Shown here: positions 55,535 through 64,000 of the stretch, in pieces | How positions within the stretch are numbered: the stretch's first letter is position 1 | Layout of the letters: each line of letters begins with the position of its first letter | Assembly: GCA_950295325.1 (NCBI GenBank) | Contig: OX485809.1 | Location: 5,330,001-5,394,000 of the forward strand | DNA length: 64,000 nt | Reading direction: 5' to 3' | Origin: Polytrichum commune | Taxonomy: Eukaryota; Streptophyta; Polytrichopsida; Polytrichales; Polytrichaceae | The notes under the pieces: generated by a model | Database searches by the model: none | Seen by the model: the letters and a program-made list of their open reading frames with translations, nothing else | Told to the model about the DNA's origin: nothing | Translations under genes and position numbers: made by a program

Positions 55535-55864
55535 ATGGCAAGACAACCACCTATTCCAACTCGATCCTCTCTGGCCAAGCTCTCGTCCCAAGATGTCGGT
55601 GCACCTATGCCACCCTTAAAGAGACCGCGGAAAGAAAAGGGATACATGCCAACACTTGAATTGGAAATGTTGGCCAATACGTCACATTCTTATTGTGTAA
55701 ATTTTGATGAGTACTCTCGCACAAGGAAGAATATCACCCAATCAGTGCCGAATCTAGCGTGGCGAAAAGTGTACGGAGGATTTCGTAAGGAGTTTCCTAA
55801 TATCACATCTGAAGCAAAGACACTAATTAAAGGAGAGATTGAGAGATGCATTGAACTCCACTAA
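55535..55864 (+). CDS. Unassigned open frame, 109 residues
   Basis: The frame reads MARQPPIPTRSSLAKLSSQD and later MPPLKRPRKEKGYMP and NLAWRKVYGGFRKEFPNI. A basic stretch (KRPRKEK) is present. I do not recognise a family. It lies about 800 bp from, and on the opposite strand to, the Harbinger transposase fossil. It could be the eroded companion (Myb-like) gene such elements often carry. Downstream text to about 56300 has a codon-like look with many stops, so it is probably a broken gene. Confidence 0.25.
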   Translation: MARQPPIPTRSSLAKLSSQDVGAPMPPLKRPRKEKGYMPTLELEMLANTSHSYCVNFDEYSRTRKNITQSVPNLAWRKVYGGFRKEFPNITSEAKTLIKGEIERCIELH

Positions 55865-56649
55865 GACATGTACATCTAATGAGCAAGGTACAGGGAAGCC
55901 CATACCTCAATATCATGAGATAGTGTAGAGATTGAGGAACACTAATGGGCATGCAACCAAGAATGTCCTTAAGCAAGCAAGCAACCCAACCACTCCATTG
56001 GATGATAAAGCGGCTAGTCTTCTAGACACTAGAGGTTGCTAGCTCCACAAGTACACGAGAACAAACCTAGAGGCCTATGACAAAGGGAGGGACGTTAAGA
56101 GCATTAGTCAAAGAGTATCGTTAGCATGGCAAAGATGTGGGAGGCTAGTGGTGAGGCTAGGGACTCGTTGTTGGCCACCAATGGTAATATATATTAGTGA
56201 ACAAAAAGAGGTGTACTTCAAGATAACCAACCTAGAGAAGGCTTGTGGTTTAGGTAAAATCACATAAGAGAGCTTGAAGAACAAATAAGGGTATGGATGG
56301 CTATAGTTAGATATAGTGATACTACAATTGCTTCAACTTTGTACCTTTCACATTTAAATTCAAAGTTTTGATTAAAGTGTATCATTTAGTCTAGCTTCAT
56401 GATGTTGAGCATTTGGCATGTACCTTTTTTCCCTTTAAGGGTGCATTTTATCTACTCTTTCATCTAGTTATTTGTGCTTGAGTGTGTTAGAATTTCTAGC
56501 TATATGTGGTTAAGGGTTTCACATGTATGTGTGACATTTATGCTTGCACTCTATCCACTCTATAAACTCATTTATTGTAGTCAAGGTAGGTATGTATGTG
56601 AATTGTAAATGAATTTTATTCATATCAATGCTTACGTATAGGAAATCAC

Positions 56650-58325
56650 AATGTCAATCCTCTAGAAATTTCCCTCCCATCTAGGAACTCCTAGGTTCTT
56701 CACCCTATCTCTAATTGCCTCTTGAGATAAATCCATGAGTCTTCGGTGAGGAAAGTTTGTCAAAAGGGCACAAGACCTAAACAAGTTTGTGTGCTTGGGT
56801 TTCGTAACATCGAATCGTTTCATCAACCTTGCAAATTTTCTCTTTAAGCCTCCAATGTCCCACTTAACACGAACCATGTAACATGCATGCATCTTGTTGA
56901 ATGCATCGATAGCATTGCAAGGCATATCAGGGAGGGAAGCTATCTTATGAGCGATGAGCAGTGAGCGGTGAGCAGTAACACATGAGCAATGAGCAGTAAC
57001 ATATGAGCAATGAATCCAAATTTAGTAAAGACACACGGGTTTAGGGTTTACAACCAATTTTTTGACAAATTAATTGCATATTTTCAATTGTAAATTGCCA
57101 ATATTTTAAATGAAGCACAAGTGAAAGGGCCCTATTTCCATGGATCATTTAGAACACTTTCAATCCATTGCTGATTTTTATTATAATAATTCAAACCGAT
57201 ACTTGTCATTTATTGACATCCTTATACATGTAGCTACAACTAGCACTTGTACAACTACTCACATTCTACAACACCAGCAAATTCAAGTAGGTGCATAACC
57301 TCGTTATACATATATTCAATCTGACGGAGAATGAGCATCTCTGCACCCATGTACTTGGGATCACCAAGGTATTGGAAGTTCTCATTGTTGTGTTAAAATT
57401 TTGTATATCAATTCTATACAAGCAAGAGTGACTCAAGATAGAGACATCATGATAAACACCCGGATAACTGAAGTTCACATATACAAACAAACCCTCATGA
57501 AAGACAACAACTATATTATTCATACAACACATATTCTTATAGCCATTTAACCACTTTGAGTACTCCATATTGTTCCCAACGTTTTTGTATCTTCATGAGG
57601 GTGCCATCAACAATCCCAATGCATCTTGGGAAATGAGGATTCAAGGAATTCAAACAAGCACATTCCACTACATAAACCATCCCATCTCACTTGCTAGTGC
57701 ATGGGTAATGCAAGAAGATATGAACAAAACATCATCATGTAAGGCCAATCGTGACCAATTCTATTGAAAGGCATTATAACTACACTAAATAATCATATTA
57801 ATGTGGGCCACATAAGTTTTCTAGAGCCCATGCTAATTTTTAACCCATGCTAAATTTCCGGTAGAAAATTAGTGTGAGTCACAATATTTTGTCTTTCTAG
57901 AAGAATAATGTAATTGATTATTTTATTTTGTGCTACTTTTATTCTATAACTAATAGTCAATGTGTTGGGTGGAAGTCTTTAATGTAGACTTAGGGGAGAC
58001 CCGAGGTCTTCCACTGTGACTAGAAAATTAGTGTGGCCCACGTTATTATTTCCATGCTAATTTTCCACCCACATTAACAGGTCTATTTAGTGTAGTGATG
58101 TTGTCATGTTTCATGTAGAGAGGGAAGTTGAGGATCCATTGTTGTGGACTCAACTCTAGAGGGCGGCCCGACAAACTTATGAACCTCACCCATACACCGA
58201 GCATGAGATGCAATGGCTGGAACAACTAATTCACAAAGCTCATCGAACTCAAGTATCGTGAAGTTATCGAGGATCTTGAAATTTTGAGGTATGGCTCTCA
58301 TGTGCAAAAGAACGTCATTCACACC
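56650..58325 (-). pseudogene. PIF/Harbinger-type DDE transposase fossil
   Basis: Read on the minus strand. The N-terminal part (58322-58104) has FKILDNFTILEFDELCELVV and PAIASHAR, the usual helical start. After a MITE insertion the frame resumes with YNAFQ, a stop, NWSRLALHDDVLFIS and FPRCIGIVDGTLMKI, where the aspartate of GIVDGT is the first DDE residue. The frame 57568-57266 has VYVNFSYPGVYHDVSILSHS with the second aspartate. The C-terminal frame 56925-56662 has WDIGGLKRKFARLMKRFD, where the usual glutamate seems replaced. Multiple frame breaks make it inactive. The family normally cuts and pastes DNA into TAA-like targets. Confidence 0.8.
57780..58095. mobile_element. MITE, CTACACTAAAT family (copy 5), inside Harbinger fossil
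   Basis: It is 316 bp, begins CTACACTAAATAATCATATT and ends GTCTATTTAGTGTAG. It interrupts the transposase reading between the N-terminal block and the YNAFQ block. The interior matches the copy at 11878-12209. Confidence 0.85.
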
Positions 58326-58721
58326 ACGGTTGTGATCAACTACACCTTAAACCTTCGTCCTCTAGCTCATTTGGATTGAAAAACTCCCAAGTGCTTTCAC
58401 AAACTGTCATCACTGTGTAAAAAACCATGAGCTCATCCTCAACTGTATAATTGACACGGTCCAACCGGTTTTGTGGTGGGAGAGGCAAAAGAGGTGATCA
58501 GGTAGAAAAAGGCAAGGGCCCGTGGCAAAGAAATACTATTATAATAAATACTCTAATGAAAATTATTCGGGGAAGAGAAGATGACGATGAAGAGAAGAGA
58601 TGAAAAAAGAATGGTCAAACTTGATTTTCTTTTCAAAACTGCCATTTTGGGACATAGATAGATAAAAAAAAGATCAGCACATTCATTATTTGGCGCATGG
58701 TCATTCCTCTTGGTCCACATT

Positions 58722-58837
58722 CGGTTTACACCTAGCTAGTGAAGGACTCCAAGGCTTTGTAAATTGATATTTTTAAGAAACCGGAGCACAGAAGTTGGAC
58801 CATGAAGTCGGGACTTGATGGTCCATGGTGTAAACCG
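58722..58837. mobile_element. Small inverted-repeat element (GTTTACACC ends)
   Basis: CGGTTTACACC at the left and GGTGTAAACCG at the right, 116 bp overall. Both flanks contain CTAGCTAG-type text. Confidence 0.55.
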
Positions 58838-59527
58838 GCCCTAGCTAGGACGACCCAAACTTTGATGAACGAACTAACTAACTAAGATTGAGGGAAAATG
58901 GTGAATAGACCTAATTATAACATTCAAATGCATATCATTGGGTGGGTAATAAATTAAATTAAGACACACGCACATGTAGTCAAGAATCAAGTCACCCAAG
59001 GGTACACAAGAAGTAATCGCTACGACTGGGAAGTAGTTTTCAATACACTTATGGCTACTTAATTATGGCTCTTATGAAAGGTTGACTGGAGATAATTATA
59101 CAGCAAGTTGCCCAATATATAGATATATATAGATATATGTCAGCAAATAAACCTTGATCACATACAGCTCACTGGCAGTATTGGTCATCGAGGTTGGTTG
59201 AAATGGGTGTTTCTTTGGACAATGGAATTCCGGGCATCAATTAATCAAACAACCAACTAACAGCCTCTCAAAATCAATGGCTAGTAATTAATTAAGCTTG
59301 CGCGAGAAGAATTTCCTGACGGAAGGACTCCTTGTCACAATCTAAACATGTGGGTCAAAATCAATGCAATTTGTGTGAAAGGTGAAGTTACTTCATGCTT
59401 CAAAGCAACGTCTTAGGGCATGTTTACACTATGGACTAGGAAGTCGTCCCAGGGCGTTGTAAGAGCAGTGATTGGTTGCTGAACTTGTCCCGGGACCACT
59501 TCAGTTTACACTAAGAGCTTGTTTACA

Positions 59528-59904
59528 CTACAGTAAATGTTGTATTTGGTGTAATCTAATATATTATTGGGTGTCACTGTGGGTGACTTGTCTGTAATGA
59601 CACTTCCTACAAATTTGGATGAAATCCATGCCAATTATTAAATCAAAGTTTGGTAGATTATGCATTTTAACAATCGTGCAATGGAACATTGTCATGGGAT
59701 TGAAATTTGGATGAAAATTTTACTTAGTGAAGTGACAGTGATTGCAACATTGTGATTCTATAATGTCAATGTTTTTCTTTATAAGGGTTGACAAATAATG
59801 TTAGGTTTACATTTAGTGTTGGTGACATTAGTACATGGGTATGTGACAATTAGTGTTGAGCAAGACAAATAGCATTGGTGACACTAGATACAATGGTTAG
59901 TGTA
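59528..59904. mobile_element. MITE, CTACACTAAAT family (diverged copy 6)
   Basis: The left end is CTACAGTAAAT, and the right end TTAGTGTAA is a weak match. The interior is an inverted, diverged copy of 1081-1460 (shared GAAATTTGGATGAAA and TTGCAACATTGTG-like text). The length, 377 bp, is nearly the same. Confidence 0.6.
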
Positions 59905-60264
59905 ATCACCACAGACCACAACTACCGCAACTTTATAAATCCCTCGTTAGTTGAGAAATAAGTGGCGCGTTCCACTTTGTTTTACACAAAGTCACTAACA
60001 ATAAGATTGAGCATATTAAACAATGGTTGGGAAAATTAACATGGAATCTTACATGTTCATACATGGATATTGTTTGGTGATCACCCAAATTTTCATAACA
60101 TTACTCAACACTAGGTTGTTACACCTTCACAACTTGAATAGCAGTAAGCCTAAGTATCGCTCAATAAAGGAAGGCAAATTGATACTTGGGCTGACTAAAA
60201 TATAGAGTGGTGCCAAGGATAGTTTGATAAACCAATCTACAAGCTTGCTTAATTGAGTCCAGTA

Positions 60265-60276
60265 CCCCCCCCCCCC
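60265..60276. repeat. Poly-C tract, 12 bases
   Basis: Twelve C residues; see the other G/C tracts in this window. Confidence 0.8.
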
Positions 60277-60374
60277 ACATGGCTAGCAAAACCAGTTGGC
60301 TAGGTCATGCAAACGTTGAATGTAGACATTGTGAGAGTTTATATGGTTTGACTCAACAACAAGACATACCAGCC

Positions 60375-60560
60375 GACTGAGTTTGAAAAATAACCGGTTG
60401 AAGTTGGAGACCCGCAGGAAAATTACCAATCATTTTAGAGGAGTTTATAGAATACACCCCAATTTTAATGAAGGAAAACCGAAGAATGTCAACATGTAAC
60501 CGGTTGGACTTCCAAACACTAGAACCTCAACCGATTATGCCCACAAATCTCCCCGATTGC
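60375..60560. repeat. Dispersed repeat R1 (copy 4)
   Basis: Shares GAGTTTGAAAAATAACCGGT, AAAATTACCAATCATTTTAG, ATGTCAACATGTAACCGGTT and CAACCGATTATGCCCA with 32186-32425. A further weak relative is at 63345-63435 (GGTTGAAGTTCAAGACT and TTTTAGAAGAATCTAGAG). Confidence 0.7.
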
Positions 60561-63500
60561 TAGAAATAACCATATGTAAAATTTTAAGTTCTATACTTTA
60601 ATAATAATAATACATCCTAGTCTAGTCTGCTTTAGAGTTAGGTGAGTTACAAGTGAAGTTACTTTAATGCATTGGACTAGGCAGTGAGTGCCGCAGGAGC
60701 TCATTAAGCTCATAAAATCCAATTGTCCTCGATCGAGACATAGTTAGTGAACCCAAAGCTCATCAATTCCCGATTATTAGGACCACTGGATAACGTGACA
60801 GTTGATGAGCAATGGGTGTTTAAGGTGAGTGCCCTATTAAGGTAGGCGTACCCAAAACCGCCACTTAATTGTCCTAGATAGTGTTCGTTTTAGGCTCAAT
60901 GGTGGGTTAGGATATAAGGTACTATAAAACCCTTAGTCGTATTAGAAGTGTACCTAAAATTGAGTAGTGTGCAATTTGATATGCATGGTTTTGAGAACAT
61001 ATACCAAAAATAAGATATGTTTAAAAGGGATTCGATGGCAAGGTTGAAACATGATACCCATTCTAGGTTTAATAGGTCAACATCATTGGGAGAGGGGGAC
61101 CTATGTGATCATTTGATGAGTATGAGAATCTTCACATTGATAACGAATGAGATAATCATATGAGCTCCAAAGATTACAAGGAAAGTGGCTAAAACTTTGA
61201 CTTGGATTTGCTAACCATCTTGTACTAATTAAATGTTTCATTTCCTAGGAGAAGTGGGCTCGTTAAAAGAACTAATCAATTAAGACCCATCTACCTTGTG
61301 TGCTTTATGATTTTTTTTAAAATTTAGCAGATTCAAAGTTTTGATAGCAAAATAATAAAAAAATATACATGCCAACATCAACCCATCCAAATGGGGAACC
61401 TGAGAGTTGAGCTTGGGGTTTGTGGACTCAATGTGGATATCCTTTGAATCCTTGAAATGAAAACCATGGGTGACCTATAATGGCTTTCTTTCATATATTT
61501 GAAAAATATTTATACTTTAGACTTTGTCAAAGCTTGAAGTTTGGACTAGGCTTTACATTGAAGGCATTTGAACTCATTGTCACCAACGTTGTTCTTTTGA
61601 TTAGGCATTTGACTCCATGAAGTTTATTGAACTGTTCACTAGAGAAAAACATCTTTTAGTTGCAACAACATGTAGTTTATGAGCCTATTGTAATAGCAAG
61701 GAGACGTAAGCAAAAAAACCAAGGAGTCCTGACATTCTTGTTGACAAATGTGAGAGGAAATTATCACATATGAGCATACCTCTCATCCATCCACCATAAA
61801 AAGCTTTGGAATTGTATGCAACCCAAAGGTTAGTTTTTAACGTTCATTTGACATCAAGCTCAGAAATTAGATTTTCCAATCCCAGTCTAGTTCAAACCCT
61901 TTGAGATGAATCAACCACAAACCCATAGGAGGGGCCCGAGTTTAACGTTGGATGAATGAGAAGTATGCAATTATAATTCCCTCCGGCCGTTGATAAGACA
62001 GCAAATGATCTGCCCCTGGACTTTATGTGTAACTATGAATACGTCCATTAACCAAAATAATGTGACCTAAGCTTGAGTTTTACAACTCCAAGGGCTCTTG
62101 GAGGAGTTTGTGGGGAACTTAAGATTGAGTGAGCTTGGGGAAGTGACGTATCATTACATTAGAGCCATCCATAAACCATGGGTTTGATCCTTATTTGAGA
62201 AAACTTTCTATTAAGAGTTCATCAATTCGTCGTACATTTGAGCCTATTTTTAAAGTTGGGTGAAATTTTTGGGGCCTCCTCTTCCCACTTCCCAAATTTG
62301 AGAGAATTTTAACGAGATTGGAAACTTGTTATTCACTTCATCGAAGTTGATGTTTTGTTTCTATTCTCCTCTCTTGCATACAAATTCATCTTGGTGATAC
62401 ACACACCAAATTTGAAACAAAACTAGTGTGATTAGTGTTTTCCTATAAATTATTTCATTTTAGTTAGTTAGAGATTCATATCTAGTTATTTGGAAATATA
62501 TTCAATCATACTTTGGTTTTTAAAGTGGATAGACAAATTGTTCCCAACAACCCTTCTTTGGAGGCAAACACCATCCAAGGATTCAGTGAAAGGGACCGCG
62601 AACTAGTGCTAAATGGCACTACCCCCGATCCCAAAACCACATTGTGGTCTCGTGGGACATTAGGGACATTAAAAAAATAAACTAAACTAAATTGAAATTA
62701 TTCATAAGAAATGCTAATTATATTATCTTTGTTTCAAGCATGGTATGTGTATCACCAAGATGCTTTTGTATACATGAGAAAGGATAGAAACAAAACATAA
62801 ACTTTGATGAAAATACATAAAAACCTAGGGATAATAAGGGTTGAGATCCAAACATTAGTATGGATTGAACAAATCCATGGATGCTTGCCTTGTCAATGTC
62901 ATTGGTAGTCAGTCACAACAATAAATAAAAATGCTCATGGTAGGATTATGACATATCAGTTGTTGTCCATTCTAGATAGGCATGCCTAAAGTGGACACTC
63001 CCAACATTCGAACATATGTAGGGGTTTGACAATTCAAGAAATCTTACACGAACGTATTAGCAAAATACAAACAAGGAACATGAGAATTGGTCCTGCTATT
63101 TTTGGAATGAAAGTGAATATCTTGTGAATTCTTGAAGCGGTACTTATACTTTTTCTTTCATACATAGGCATTTCAAACTTGAATATGTACTTAACTGCTA
63201 GAAATCATTTAATAAGTTCCCATATCACTTTAGGACTACATTATGTTATCATGTCAATTGTATATCATTGTCCAATGATGCATCTGTCAACTCTTTCTTA
63301 ATGAATGGAGAGAATCCACTACTACTTACGGATGAAATACTTGAGATTGACAATAAGTGGTTGAAGTTCAAGACTTCGCGAAAATCATCCATTATTTTAG
63401 AAGAATCTAGAGAGTATTCTTTAAATTAATAAAGAAAATCTCCTTGGACACTATGCATAACACCAAGGTTAAGTTAGGTGCCACTGCCTAGGGTAAATGT

Positions 63501-64000
63501 GGAAGGTAAGCATCATCCACATTAGAAAGATCGCATGTGCCTATGCTTGAGTAATATTTACATGTTCTTCATTTGTGTCCAAAAAACTAAATCTATGTAT
63601 GTAACCTTAAAGCTTGCAATGTGGGAGGATGTGCATGAACACCATAGAGGGGTTCTCCATTCCGACACAAGATAACTCTCCTCCTCCCCTTAATTTCTCC
63701 CCGCCACATGTCATGCTCCCATCACGGGTAGATCACTTAGTGCATTTTAAAAACGACGTGCGGCATAATATAGAGAGGATTAAAATCATTTGAAATAAAA
63801 ATTATAAAGGAATTCCAAATAATGAAGGGGCCATTAAATGTAGACAATCCCATTATAAGTAAGTTACATGGACATAAAACGTGGGCCATTATTTTTTTGT
63901 AAAATTAATATAGGGGTTGAAGATAAGGATCCTAGAAGGTATGTTTAGTATGGTATGTAAATGGGTTTAGGACTCACGGGGATGGATGATAATTGGGATT
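60561..64000. other. Non-coding stretch to the window edge
   Basis: Apart from the dispersed repeat at 61075-61305 and the weak R1 relative at 63345-63435, I see no gene, RNA or element with clear ends. Sequence is A/T-rich with short open frames only. Confidence 0.5.

Overview
The window looks like gene-poor, repeat-rich nuclear DNA of a land plant. It holds LTR retrotransposons of Ty3/gypsy type, plant-like LINE remnants, a PIF/Harbinger transposase fossil, many short inverted-repeat elements, microsatellites and long G/C homopolymers, and no convincing host gene. The species cannot be fixed from sequence alone. The DNMT3-type methyltransferase and the style of the gypsy proteins lean towards a non-flowering land plant (bryophyte, lycophyte, fern or gymnosperm), but this is a weak inference.

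Layout. 1-1040: satellite of about 160 bp units. 1081-18035: short DNA elements (a CTACACTAAAT-ended MITE family, a helix-turn-helix TIR element, a TAA-flanked MITE, a hAT-like insertion with an 8 bp target duplication), tandem duplications and a LINE endonuclease fossil on the minus strand. 18736-31540: a decayed LINE split by a complete 11.5 kb Ty3/gypsy element (19548-31043, minus strand). Its two 2,148 bp LTRs have equal length and no mismatch in the parts compared, and it has a 5 bp target duplication. A second LINE copy at 48283-49150 shows the unoccupied insertion site.

35776-45721 is the most interesting object: a second Ty3/gypsy element on the minus strand. Its reading order is Gag, zinc knuckles, aspartic protease, a DNMT3-like C5 cytosine methyltransferase, reverse transcriptase, RNase H, integrase and a C-terminal PHD finger. 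Between the methyltransferase and reverse transcriptase the frame is closed by a single TAG in the context TAG-CAA-TCA. This fits the tobamovirus-type leaky-stop consensus UAG-CAR-YYA. The copy also has one in-frame TAA and two frameshifts, although its LTR bodies differ at only one of about 433 positions. Its LTR ends are rearranged: a U5-like block is doubled at one end and missing at the other. A related solo LTR lies at 53315-53707.

45722-64000: further LINE, MITE and tandem-repeat remnants, a second copy of the helix-turn-helix TIR element, and a PIF/Harbinger transposase pseudogene (56650-58325) interrupted by a MITE.

The retroelement proteins form two replication modules (capsid, protease, reverse transcriptase/RNase H, integrase). 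In the second, the methyltransferase and the PHD finger would link element cDNA or its integration site to chromatin. That link is inference.
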